In this document: in pieces, positions 53,690 through 64,000 of the stretch
How the letters are laid out: every line of letters begins with the position of its first letter
Numbering within the stretch: the first letter of the stretch is position 1
From: Atriophallophorus winterbourni
Taxonomy: Eukaryota; Platyhelminthes; Trematoda; Plagiorchiida; Microphallidae
DNA length: 64,000 bases
Direction: 5' to 3'
Assembly (NCBI GenBank): GCA_013407085.1
Contig: JACCGJ010019683.1
Location: 62,001 to 126,000 of the forward strand
Notes under the pieces: generated by a model
Database searches by the model: none
What the model was told of the DNA's origin: nothing
The model's input: the letters and a program-made list of their open reading frames with translations, nothing else
Translations under genes and position numbers: made by a program

Positions 53690-55870
53690 TGTAGATAATA
53701 TGATCCATATGAAGGTGATGCATTGAGCCATCATCAAGGTCCATTATCTTCACCATGCGTTTACCAATATTACCAAGTACGATAGCAGCACTTGTCTGGA
53801 ATTTATTGCAAAGATTGAAGGATACTTCAGCTGATCTTAGACCCATCAGATTGGATCTCAGATACCTTGATTTCCATAACATAGCTGGAGTTTGTCCGGT
53901 AGTTGCGTGAGTACAATTTCGATATTGCAATGAGAAATTGTTAACAAATCTATCAAGTTCGTCAAATGTAGTTGATGCACAAGAATTTCAGCTAATCCAT
54001 TTGATTGTGGATGACGAGGTGCAGTGAATAAGTGTCGACAACCCAAGGAATGTAAACATTGTGTAACACATGCAGCACAAAAATGTCTGCCATTATCACT
54101 AACAACAGCAATAGGTAATCGTTTGCGGCTGAATACTTTCCGAATAGCAAGTATAGTAAAACTAGAATTTGGTTTCTGTGTGAAAAAAACTTTAGGCCAT
54201 TTTGAATAAGAATCAATCACAACCAATGCATAGTACTCGTTTAAAAATGGTTCACAATAATCCTCATGAATGCGCTGCCAAGCTTCACATGTCAATGGCC
54301 ATGGTGTCCATTTATATGGTTGCCTGGAAACTTTATGCTTACAAGCTTCACACGAAATAGCAGTTCTACACATGTCTGCATCTATTTCAGGCAACTAGCA
54401 TAAACTTCTGGCGAGACACTCCGTTTTTTCATTTCAAAATGACCAGAATGCAAGTCATTCAGTACAATTTTACGCAATATCGGGGAATAACAATTCTGTC
54501 ATTCAAGCATAATAAACCATCAAGAGTCAGCGAGAGTTCATCAAGTCAGATAAAATATGATGGAAATTTTATCCGAATTTGTGGATTCCATCCCTTCTTC
54601 AAAGCATTAAACATACCAGAATAGAAACGTTTCGTGTCACGAATTAAAAGATGAAGACTGACAGAAAATGGTTGCACCGAAAGCGAATCAAAAGTATCAT
54701 CGGGTTTCCCATCTGATAGTGATAGGCGTGACGGGTAATCTAAATACTGAATGTGTTTGGCACTTTGATGTTCAGTAGCATAATCATAAACACTGAGTGC
54801 TATAGTATATCTGTGAACCATTGACGCAGTACTTTTCGAAATAGAGTTACCAGGATCGTATATGAATTTTAAGGCTTCATGGTCAGTAACAATGGTGAAA
54901 CGATGACCAAACAGGAATTTGTGTAAACGTTGAATGGTCCAATAGACAGCTAAAGCTTCACGGTGTGTTTGAGCATAACCCTTTTCAGTAGTAGTTAGCC
55001 TGCGAGAAACGCCAATTAAAGGATGTCCATTTTGCTCGAGAACAGCACCTATATCGTCAGGGAATGTAGCATTAATTTCATAGGAATGAATTCTGTGTCT
55101 AAATAAACGAAGAACTGCATCTGATTTTAGAAAGGATAATATGCTACGTAAACAATGTTCATGTTCATCAGTCTACACAGAAGTTTTATTTGATTGAAGG
55201 GAAAATAATGTTGCAGCTTTTATACTGAAATTTCTAATGAACCTCGAATAGTATTGCAATGCACCGATAACAGATTTCAATTGTGTCATGTTCTTTGGAG
55301 ACTCAGCATTGGTCAGTGGGAGTTGACGATTATGATTTTGATTATATCCATTACGATTTACAAAATATCCAAGGCATCCAAAATTTGAAACAGAAAACAA
55401 GCACTTTTTCGGATTAACAGCAGAAATTTCGAAATTAAATCTACGAAACAGTTACAATAAACTTTCATCATGAAGAGATCGCGTTGGCGCATGCACAATA
55501 ACATCCTGATATACTTCGACTCCAACCATATCGTCAGTAATATCACACAAGACTTGTTAAAATAAACCAGGAGAATTACACAATCAAAAAAAGTAAAAAT
55601 TTGTAACAAACTAAACCAAATGTTCTGTTGATGGTAGTTTTCATTGAAGACTGATCAGTCAACGGTATTTGCAAGTAGGCATATTTTAGATCAACATTCA
55701 AAAAGAATTTAGATTCCGTCAATTTATTGAAAATATCCTCGGGTTCATCTGTCGTGCATGTGTTCTTCAACAATCTAGTATTTACTGTAAGGCGATAATC
55801 ACCGCAAATCCTTGGGGCCCTCCCATCAGATTTCTACGGTGTGACAATAAGAGTGCCCCAAGCAGAGGAC
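53690..55870 (-). pseudogene. Ty3/gypsy pol: RT, RNase H, integrase
   Basis: Minus strand, in order: RT NTCTTDEPEDIFNKLTESKF and FLNVDLKYAYLQIPLTDQS (55773-55576), RT end MTQLKSVIGALQYYSRFIRN (to 55173), RNase H HRIHSYEINATFPDDIGAVL, REALAVYWTIQRLHKFLFGH, FTIVTDHEA (55150-54840), and integrase (54394-53858) with SCEACKHKVSRQPYK, VVIDSYSKWPKVFF, AVVSDNGRHFCAACV, HPQSNGLAEILV. The integrase D-D-E residues are all present. The YVDD part of RT (about 55.4-55.6 kb) is scrambled, and W is replaced by a stop at 55175. No LTRs found. The clade differs from the CsRn1-type fragments. Confidence 0.9.
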
Positions 55871-56029
55871 TCAATCTTCATTCTACTTCAATAGAAATTG
55901 ATGAATTTCTTATTCGGAGAAATGTATTCACTGCGAAGCTGTGCATAAGTGACCTAGTCGCATGCTAGTTATGTTCCAATATATTTGTTAAAGATTTTCC
56001 TTTGAACCGTTACTTTGTGCTTCTAAATA

Positions 56030-56440
56030 CGTAAATTTTTTCCCAGAGTTTGATTATTCAGTGCAAGTTTGAGCGCCATGGATACAAAAACATCAACCTG
56101 CTCATGAGAATTTATCGCAAAGCAACGAAAATTTTGGGTTGTCTTCGCGACCTCTATTATGAGGATCGTTTTCTTCATATTAATTCAGATATACTGGCGA
56201 GTAAATGAGTCAGATCGCATTTAAATCTCACCTGTAAAATGAAGGGATTATAAGATGCTTCCACTGAAACATCTATTTTACCTCTGGTCAAGCCATATCG
56301 CAAGCACTTACGCAATGGCATTGTAGTTAAATCATTGCCACGGAAAACGCCGTCGCTTCTTCTTCTTCGTGCACGTTTGTTTCTTATGGAACTCCTAAGT
56401 GTCAGACATTGTAGAATCTTGTAGTAAAATGATTTCAAGA
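56030..56440 (+). pseudogene. CR1 ORF2 C-terminal scrap
   Basis: YSVQV, APWIQKHQ, then LLMRIYRKATKILGCLRDLY, YEDRFLHINSDI and, near 56370, FFFVHVCFLMELL-type end words. Frames change at each step. Confidence 0.7.
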
Positions 56441-56654
56441 ATTAAACGGAATAAATTTGTGCTTAGTAACTTCATCTTACAACCGTTTATAACGCTTAGG
56501 GAAGCAGCTTCATAAGATATTTATCCGAGGAACATTTTTCCATCACTCCTAAACAATACATGACATTTTTCTTAACTACAAACCTGTCGGCCTTCCCAAC
56601 GCCTAAATTTTATATTTTTTCCTTATACGAGTATTGTTATTGTTATACAGCTAT

Positions 56655-56770
56655 AAGACAAAAAAGCTCAATTGCATGCATCACCATCATACACACACAC
56701 CACGACCGGTTTCGTGCTGTTTGCACGCGTCAGGTAAGGACAGTAGGATCAGGATTCGCATGCTATAAGC
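56655..56770 (+). repeat. Dispersed ACACA/CGACCGG repeat copy
   Basis: AAAAGCTCAATTGCATGCAT, CACACACACCACGACCGGTT, TCGTGCTGTTTGCACGCGTC, AGGTAAGGACAGTAGGATCA. The best-kept copy of the left part of the hairpin family. Confidence 0.6.
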
Positions 56771-56779
56771 TTCTTATAT

Positions 56780-58585
56780 CATAAATTATTGGAGCATGAA
56801 TCTTAAATCATGAGTCTTCACAAAGTGTACTTGAATTAGACATTCAAAAAATACTAACAGACATTCAACAAATTTATGGAACTTATTGTGAACTTTTTTT
56901 CGATTTGTTTTCAAAAATTATTTTCCAATTTCAAACCTACCGACTTTATTCGTTTCATTCAAAGTTAGATTTCTTGACGTTTTAATTTTTTGATATTCGT
57001 ATCATGTATTGCGAAACTTGAAAAAAGTATAAGATGTTATTTTTCACAAAAAAACCCAATAACAAAATAACTAATCAAGATAAATTACTTGGTTTATTCT
57101 TAACTGTCTACTATTCTTTTTTAAATAAAAATAAGCAATTTGTTAACAGGTTTACATGCCAAACCTTTCTATTGGCTGCATTCGATATCCGAGTCTCTCC
57201 ACGTGCGTGTTTTCTGTGCCATCTGATGGTGTTGTGGTTAACCCTTATAAATATTTTTGGTGTCACTTCCTTCGAAATTTTAGAGCATCTTGTCAATGAA
57301 AACCGAGTTTGCCCATTGTCTGATAACCTTTCACCAATTAAGCACTATTCATGTCCCAAGTGTCTTTGAAAATCACATCGATTGCTTGGTTTAGTGAATC
57401 AACACGGAAGATTAATTTCAAAATGTGTTAACGAATTAATAAAATCGAAGATGAATACACATTTGCAAATTGAAATTTATCTTTTATGTGTGGACTAAGC
57501 TAGGTTCCACAGTCGGTGTTATGCAGCAGCGGAAACTGTTTGGATTTTTTGTAACATTCCAATAACACGCCGATGGATGATTTTTGTTTAAAGTCAGATT
57601 TTATTAATAAGTAGTATATGACGATCGAAAAGCAGGACGGAAACACACGGCCGGTTTCGCGGTTACTGCCACTCACTAGGTATGCATATCCGTGACCTGA
57701 CATTTGAACGTCGTTCTGACTTTGAGCTAAAACCAATTATTTCCTTAGTCCCCACATGAAAGCTAAATTTCAATTTTCAAATTTGGATATATCCTCGATT
57801 TCGCAAATAATTGGGTTTATCACGAAGTTCAAATGACGTTCAAATGTGTTAACATATCTCAACCGATGACTGATTTGTTTCGCAGAAATGACCAATAATT
57901 TAAAATAATCGCTGATGATGTTGAATCATTTCAACGATTGAATACTTCATTAAATGAGTCCACTAAATAAACGTACATGCCCAGGAATCCAGGTGATTCA
58001 TTATCACGTGACACTACTTCATCCCCAAAACCAGTCGGTGCTATTCTGCAACAAATTATTGACGGTGTTGTCAAACGAATTAAAATACTTTTACCGTCGC
58101 CTCCAACCCGTCGAAACACGTTACATTACATTCGGTTAGCTATGTAATATGCTGTTCGCAATTATCGACATTTAATGAAAGGATGCAATTTCACTGTTTG
58201 AACGTATCACAAAGATTTGATATTTGCTCTGTCTGCTTCAGCTAATAGATATTAGCATTGGCTGAGATTTTACAAATCAAAGGTAACATAATTTAGTTGT
58301 CTTTTTCATCAAACACATTTGCAGATTTATTTTAAAGTGCAACGAACAGCAATCATTCCATCAAACTTGGATCTCAAGTATTTCACAAATGCTCAGCGGA
58401 ATAACAGTGACTAACAATATGATCAAGCTGCTGCATTCTTTGGAGTTAACCGTGTCCTTATCTACAATTCCAGTTTGCCTTTATTACGTAAATTTTCCAC
58501 CAACCACCCCCTTCCTTAAGTAACAAAGTTACCATAGGATTCCATTTTTGAACCATTTCATTGTCTTTTCCTACACGGCATTTGT
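56780..58585. other. No recognisable feature
   Basis: 1.8 kb of AT-rich DNA. A 111-codon frame at 57034-57369 has a hydrophobic, low-complexity look and no motif. Confidence 0.35.
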
Positions 58586-58589
58586 GCCA

Positions 58590-59460
58590 CTCTTAAGATT
58601 AACAGTGATAGATTTGTCTGGTCAAATGTGTATAAGAAAAATTCAAAATTAGAAGGTTACCTTTATCCCCTGTCAACACAGAAAAGTGCAACTCCATACT
58701 CTCAGTGCTCCATTATTTTTCCTCCAACGAGTTAAGGTTTTCAACACGCCATTACTATGGCTATTCCTAATGGTTTCAAATACATTTTGAATTGTGTTGA
58801 ACGCTTCAGCCGCTAGTCGCTAGCTATCCCCATTACCGATATTACAGCATAAACTGTAGCACAAAATTTCCTGCAAAATTGTATCAGGAATTACACTGTC
58901 ATATCGGAAGTTAACACGGATCGTGGATCCCAGTTTCAACCCACACTTTCCCATGAGTTGACTGATATTTAGGTGTCAATCACATGCAAACAATAACTTA
59001 TCACCCTTGCGCAAATGGGCGGTTCCATCGACATTTGAAAGCCGCACTAATGTCCCATGGTAATACGGATAACCTGCCATTGATCCTACTTGTTATACGA
59101 GCTTTTGTCAAATAAGATCTTGGATGTTCCGTGGCAGAGTTAGTTTACGGCTCTGCACTTCGCGTCTCTGGAGAATTGATTGCATCCTGACGTTGCAGCA
59201 GACATTACTGCTCCAAACTACGTCAATCGGATACGATCATTTATGCATCAATTAACTTCCACCCCCACTCGACCATACTTGCGAACTGATTCGAAAGCAT
59301 GTGCTTTTGTTTTTTGAAACTTCTGAAAGACTTTACGCTGAAGCTTTCAAAGTCATTAGCCGCTGTGCCAAATACTTCGTGGTAGCTTTCATCGAACCAG
59401 TGTGAATCGAAACAACACAGTCAAAAGTTTACAAACGGAGTGGTAACCTCAATGTCGACA
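58590..59460 (+). pseudogene. Ty3/gypsy integrase, second CsRn1-like fragment
   Basis: Same words as 36.7-37.7 kb but more decayed: STQKSATPYSQCSIIFPPT, MAIPNGFKYILNCVERFSR, IPITDITA, VAQNFLQNCIRNYTV, NTDRGSQFQPTLSHELTDI, then LPLILLVIRAFVK and LGCSVAELVYGSALRVSGEL. Here the DRGSQF motif is intact, while the glutamate region is disrupted (QMGGSID). Confidence 0.85.
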
Positions 59461-59689
59461 GGTTTACTTTAACACTGTTTTGTGGTGTTTAAATACGGGG
59501 TATGTGTGCAACACACTACTGCTATGTCATACTTTTCAATTGTGTGCTTCAGCGAACCCTATCAACTCAACCATGTGACTCACCCTTTGAGTTCGAAAAA
59601 CTCGAACAGATCGTAATGTCAGGTGGTCTGCTAATCTTATTCATAGATTTATTCGTATAAGAGATGCGTGGAAATATGAATGCTATACA

Positions 59690-60085
59690 AGGCCCGCAAG
59701 CATGTACATCGAGTCAGATAGTTAAAAATATTGAAAATATTGTTAAAGATTATTGTCAAATGTGAAAGACATACTTGTTAATATGGGCATCTAGTGATTT
59801 TTTTAAATCGTCAATGGTTTCAGAATTTACCACGTGAGTAGATAAACTGTTCCACAAATGTACATTGATAACGGAAAATGCGAATTTGCGACAGTTAAAC
59901 CCGCAATTTTAGATTGGTGACCGCGCAGATGTGTGTTGTGGGAAAGATGTAACAAATGGCTGCATGGATGATTTGTTTGATTAAGCACTGCGCAAATGAA
60001 GATTAGAGACTCCTCGTTGTCGTCTTTATTGGGCTGAATGAAGTTCCAATCTTCTGAGGAGCATTTCGTATGGATGATTAAAAAT
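59690..60085 (-). pseudogene. CR1 ORF2 C-terminal scrap
   Basis: The minus strand reads LIFICAVLNQTNHPCSHLLH, LSHNTHLRGHQSKIAGL, VANSHFPLSMYICGTVYLLT, the usual CR1 closing blocks, with stops after them. Confidence 0.72.
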
Positions 60086-60160
60086 TATTATTATTGATCT
60101 AATTATCGTATATATTTCGCTTTTTTCGTTAAAATCCATACAAGTAAATCTGTTCTAAGG

Positions 60161-60736
60161 GTAACCAAAGTAATGTGTTGCTCACACCCCAAAGAATCAC
60201 TTTGTGATTCTGTGTTTGAACATCGTGGTTCGTTGTACGAACCCTTTGCAACAGTGGCATTCAATTATAACCTTGTTTACCATGCATCCACTGTTTCAAG
60301 GCTCACTGAATCTAATCTTACTGTCTCCACCTGACGACAGCAAACAGCCAGAAACCGCTAGTGGTGTGTAAGGGATGGGGATGTGAGCAACACATTACTT
60401 TGGTTATCCAAGAATCACTTTGTGATTCTGTATTTGAACATCGTAGTTCGTTGTACGAACCCTATGCAACAGTGGCATTCAAGTATAACCATGTTTACCA
60501 TTTATCCACTGTTTCAAGGCTCACTGAACCTAATCTTACTGTCTCCACCTGACGACGGCGAACAGCCAGAAACCGGTAGTGGAGTGTAATTTCGGGGGAT
60601 GTGAGCAACACATTTCTTTGGTTATCCACAAACGCCTTCAGTGATTAACCAAGAATCACTTTGTGATTCTGTGTTTGAACATCGTGGTTCGTTGTACGAA
60701 CCCTATGAAACAGTGGCATTCAAGTATAACCATGTT
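60161..60736 (+). repeat. Tandem array of hairpin units, inverted cap at left
   Basis: Units begin at 60193, 60411 and 60652 (spacings 218 and 241; the third is cut short at 60736). Each opens with a perfect 8-bp hairpin AGAATCAC-TTT-GTGATTCT and, 15 bases on, a second 7-bp hairpin; in unit 1 this is GGTTCGT-TGT-ACGAACC at 60227-60243. The block CAACAGTGGCATTCAA follows. The 30 bases before unit 1 (60161-60190) are the reverse complement of the unit end at 60377-60407 (GATGTGAGCAACACATTACT), so the array is capped by an inverted piece. The second hairpin matches the dispersed repeat at 0.78 kb. Confidence 0.88.
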
Positions 60737-60990
60737 CTAAGTGTGTTGAAATTTCGTTCTTAATATTTTGCGACTACTCATCAGTACCAAATCCTCCGCA
60801 ATATTCACAAAGTTGATCACAACGGTCCACATAGTAAGCACTGGACTCGATTTTCGCTCTTATTTGAGTGCGTCAGCAGTGCATATCCGGTCTCAGGTCA
60901 GATTCGAACCCAGGACTATCACCATTACAATCTCAAGCATTACGGCCTGAGATACAGTCCACAAATTGGCCGAGCGTGATTAATCCATAT
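60737..60990 (-). repeat. Hammerhead SINE-like repeat, copy 3, with best tRNA head
   Basis: On the minus strand a box A (TATCTCAGGCCG, 60954-60943) and a near-perfect box B (GGTTCGAATCT, 60910-60900) are 44 bases apart, as in a tRNA. Then come GGATATGCACTGCTGACGCA, CTCAAATAAGAGCGAAAATC, GTGGACCGTTGTGATCAAC and the tail GGTACTGATGAGTAGTCGC. The hammerhead core has changed from CTGATGA to CTGACGC, so this copy should be inactive. Its 3' end (60737) cuts directly into unit 3 of the tandem array. Confidence 0.72.
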
Positions 60991-61369
60991 TGAATGTTTC
61001 TCCATACTGGCTCATTTGAATAGCGTCTTATGACAGACCAATCGAGAAGGAGCCAGCAACATTTGTTATGGTCGTCCAATCGATTTGATTTCCTTGTGAC
61101 GAATTCTCATCATAAAGCTCCTTTGCTATGTTTTATGATAAGCCTGTCCTATGTGAATGCGTTCGTTTTGTATGCCAGTGTTATGTTGAACAATGTTGAA
61201 CAATTTATTTGGTACAATAATCAAAAGGCGTACGTTATTACTGGTGAAATATTTGTTAGATCAAACGCTACACACTCATCTACGATGGTGGTGAACTTTC
61301 ATGTTCTGCAAACTGCTGTCCAAATAGCCTACTTCTTGTTATGTTAGGTTTTAGTGTTCATAATGACGA

Positions 61370-61760
61370 AGAAAATAGTTCATCACTTGGAATTGCAAAA
61401 TATGCATTCTGTAGAACAGCATGGTTTTTGTAACTCTTGCTCATGCTTGTCAAACTTGCTTATGATGTTATACGAATGAGCCTAAGTAGTTGACGGAGGA
61501 GCTAGAATCTGCGCTTTCTATCTCGCTGCCTGAAGCTTTTGACCGATTTGATCACTTTCGACTAACGCAAATGATGTATCACAAAGGTATCCGCAGACAG
61601 CCAACGGTACGGCTTTAAAGTTACAAGCCACAGCGCAAGTCATTGATGACTTTGGTGACGTACCTCAATTTTCTGTTCTCGGTCCACTACTTTTTCTCAT
61701 TAACATCAACGACCTATACAAAATTCTCTTTTGCAAGATCCAGGAAATCGACTGCTGAAT
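61370..61760 (+). pseudogene. CR1 RT fragment
   Basis: HLELQNMHSVEQHGFCNSCS, CLSNLLMMLYE, then DFGDVPQFSVLGPLLFLINI, NDLYKILFCKIQEI. The VPQxSVLGPLLF box is well kept; the ADD box is lost. Confidence 0.82.
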
Positions 61761-61979
61761 GTATACAACTACAAAGTTATTAAGATTCTTTTCGGGAATT
61801 GTTGAAAAGAAATTTGTAAAACACACGAGGTGCTGAAATCAGTTGGTCATTTCATTATCAATATCTGAGTGTTGATATTATAGTAAATTTTACAGCTTCC
61901 ATAGGAATATTCTTTCGGATTCTATTTTTACTTTTCTCTCTAACTTCTCACCTCTACACCCACCTAAAAACTGAGAGGC

Positions 61980-62000
61980 TGAAGAAGAAGAAGAAGAAGA
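61980..62000. repeat. (GAA)n microsatellite
   Basis: Seven GAA/GAG units. Confidence 0.9.
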
Positions 62001-62880
62001 CTGAAGATCCTAACCTGGTAAAAACAACTGTTCTTGTTAACCCGAAAAGAAAACATTTTGCTTTTAAAATAGACTGATATATTTGAAACAATAGAATTGA
62101 AATTTCGGAATATTTCGCAACACGGAAACGTTCCGCAATTCCGATGGGCATTATTATTAAGCTTTAGTGCTCCGTAGAACTTTAATGATTTTTCCGCAAT
62201 GCCTATATTATTATTCATTTAATAAAATGAAATAAAGACACTTTATTCTTATCGATCGAAGACATGTTAAGCATGATCGGTTATTACCAAAATGTTTGCA
62301 CAAAGAAAATTAATTATATATTATACAACATTAATCAAAAGTGGTTGTGAACAGTCTATATAGTTCGAACTTACATTGTGGTTAATTAAAGAACTTATGT
62401 ATCATAATGAAACTATACTTTTTTCTATCGAGATCACATGTTTTATATACTCATTGAAAGTGAGGGATTTAAAATAGCTAAACCCAAAATGAGATGTGCA
62501 ATAGGCCATTTGAATCTGTTTACTAATAAGAAAATCGACCTATCTGGTATTGTATTACCAATAGCTCATTAATCATTAATTAAATTTCATTTACCATTAT
62601 TATTCAAAACAGTATAATTCCACTACACAACTGATCTTAAAAATTTATTCATGATTCTACATATGTCGAGTTGATTGTAAAAACATTTTGATAATTATTG
62701 GCCTCCAAGTATCCAAGAGCAAACTTTTTGATTAGTTAATGAGTACAAGAAGAACGTAGTAAAGGAACCTTAGAGGATTGGTTTTGAAGGTGTAATTCTG
62801 TTTGCAGATAAGTTGTCATTCGAACCCTCCTCTTGGGATTTATTATTAATCTGAATTCCTTTGGGAGTGCTGCCGCATTC
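62001..62880. other. No recognisable feature
   Basis: AT-rich, no motif. Confidence 0.35.
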
Positions 62881-62929
62881 TGCTCTTGTGAAAGGCAGTG
62901 ATGTGCTGCAGGTCATTAAGCGCACCGGA

Positions 62930-63735
62930 TTGGTAAAACTGACAACAGTGCAAGGCCGTCTATAAACGTGCATTCAGCGTACTCAAATTAATCCGACAAA
63001 TTTTATCGCGTGTACCATCATACTCATTGGCAAAGATAATCAATGCATAAATATGTCCAGTTGTGGACTATAAAGCCGAAGTTTGGGCACCATGATTTAA
63101 GAAAAACATTTCGCTACCCCGAAGAATTTATCATAAGCCAACTAAAATGGTTATTGGGTTGGATAATCTAACATTGAGCAACGACTGACAAGATTGTGAT
63201 TGTGCGCTGCCGAGCAAGAGTTAACCAGAGTTTAAGTAAAACTGACATACTGGATAATCCATATGCCGTCCATATTTGAAATTTGTTCCAATCTCTCAAC
63301 ACAATATCACCCTTCAAATACTACATCCCCGATTAAACTGTCACCGGTAATTGGATGCAGTCCGATTATACTTACTTTGAGACAGTTTACTGCCGGAAAT
63401 ATGACCTTCAAACAAACGTTACCGGCAGAAAAACGACCTTCAAGCAAACGTAACAATCTTTCATAAAGAATGATACTGTGTTGTCTACAGTTTACTGAAA
63501 ACCGTCGGTGCTTTCGTTTCATACACGCACACGTATAAAGAAATTTATTCAAAAAAATATTTCTGGCTGACATTTCCAACCATAGATCAAAGTTGAAATT
63601 TTCGTATACTCCTTCTTCGGACAACATAGATGTAATGATGAAAGTATGATTTGTTTAAATTTTATGAATATCCAATTTTATTATTTAGTTATTCATTTTT
63701 TCACCCTAAATCTTCAATCTTGAATCTTCACTAGT
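62930..63735 (+). pseudogene. CR1 3' end, same lineage as copy A
   Basis: QCKAVYKRAFSVLKLIRQIL, SRVPSYSLAKIINA, stop, ICPVVDYKAEVWAP, KKNISLPRRIYHKPTKMVIG and LDNL follow copy A residue for residue (QCEAVYKRACCLLGLLKRIF, SLAKLLNTYIHPVVDY, KNISLLERIYHKATKMVTGL). The frame then decays (FVPISQHNITLQIL), and the copy closes with ACCCTAAATCTTCAATCTTG, AATCTTC at 63705-63731, the copy-A type tail. Confidence 0.82.
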
Positions 63736-64000
63736 GTACTCGAGGCGCATTACAGTGTTTCCAAGCCAAACACCTGTATCTTGATACACAGATATTGGAC
63801 CTATTCTAATGGGGTTTCTGTGTTGAAAGAGGTTCGGTATTCAGCAATTGGAGCTGAACATACCTAACAATCAATGCTGTCATTTTTGAAGTAATGATGG
63901 GTTAATCAACTCCACTCGGGTGACATGCAGATTATTACTCTCATCTAATATAAAACAGTCGTAACTGTCAAGAATTCCGACGATAAGCATCATTTGCGAA

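Noticed and set aside
57034..57369. 111-codon frame as a gene
   Set aside because: AT-rich, no splice context, no motif, no repeat of the frame elsewhere.
57912..57935. CTGATGA followed by a 6-bp hairpin GTTGAA-TCAT-TTCAAC
   Set aside because: The hairpin is real, but GATT follows instead of GAAA and no stem I partner is visible.
60161..60736. CRISPR-like array
   Set aside because: Only three long units, with no short repeats separated by unique spacers; eukaryotic repeat DNA.
60888..60961. Functional tRNA gene on the minus strand
   Set aside because: Box A and box B are present, but no acceptor stem or full cloverleaf could be drawn; it is the head of a SINE-like repeat.

Overview
This window looks like eukaryotic, AT-rich, gene-poor DNA built mostly from decayed transposable elements. 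The mixture points to a parasitic flatworm, most likely a digenean trematode. The signs are many CR1-type LINEs whose ORF1 carries a PHD-like finger, an RTE (SR2-like) LINE, a Ty3/gypsy element of the CsRn1 kind (Trp-tRNA-like primer site, CHCC-type Gag box), a Penelope-like fragment, a hAT transposon, and tRNA-headed SINE-like repeats that carry a hammerhead ribozyme. The species assignment is inference; no host marker gene here fixes it.

Layout. 1-5 kb: gypsy RNase H remnant, a CR1 3' end, hairpin repeats, and a SINE-like repeat with a hammerhead core (4.13-4.36 kb). 5.1 kb: an orphan candidate exon. 5.6-10.9 kb: a nearly full-length minus-strand CR1 LINE with one frameshift in ORF2. 11.2 kb: Penelope-like RT scrap. 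12.3-12.8 kb: two candidate exons. 13.05-15.50 kb: a complete hAT transposon with a perfect 8-bp target duplication and one frameshift. 15.6-20 kb: CR1 fragments around a candidate spliced gene end (18.05-18.52 kb). 21.97-22.65 kb: the one clearly intact host-type gene, a p24/TMED cargo receptor. 23-32.6 kb: LINE fragments with SINE insertions, a chimeric CR1/RTE reading frame and a LINE nested in another LINE. 33.5-41 kb: more LINE fragments and a gypsy integrase. 41.45-43.12 kb: a small gypsy element with both LTRs, primer site, gag and polypurine tract but no pol. 43.3-51.65 kb: CR1 elements, one holding a nested copy of its own family. 52.4 kb: second copy of the hammerhead SINE. 53.7-55.9 kb: gypsy pol. 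56-64 kb: LINE and gypsy fragments, a short tandem array of hairpin units, and a third hammerhead-SINE copy joined to it.

How it fits together. Apart from the TMED gene and four candidate exons, most of the recognisable sequence is mobile. LINEs supply the bulk and serve as landing sites: SINEs sit inside LINE coding regions at 26.5, 28.5 and 45.9 kb, and LINEs sit inside LINEs at 29.5 and 48.3 kb. The most unusual signals are the hammerhead SINE family, three copies in both orientations, and a dispersed repeat with a short hairpin that shows a compensatory base change and also forms the tandem array at 60.2 kb.
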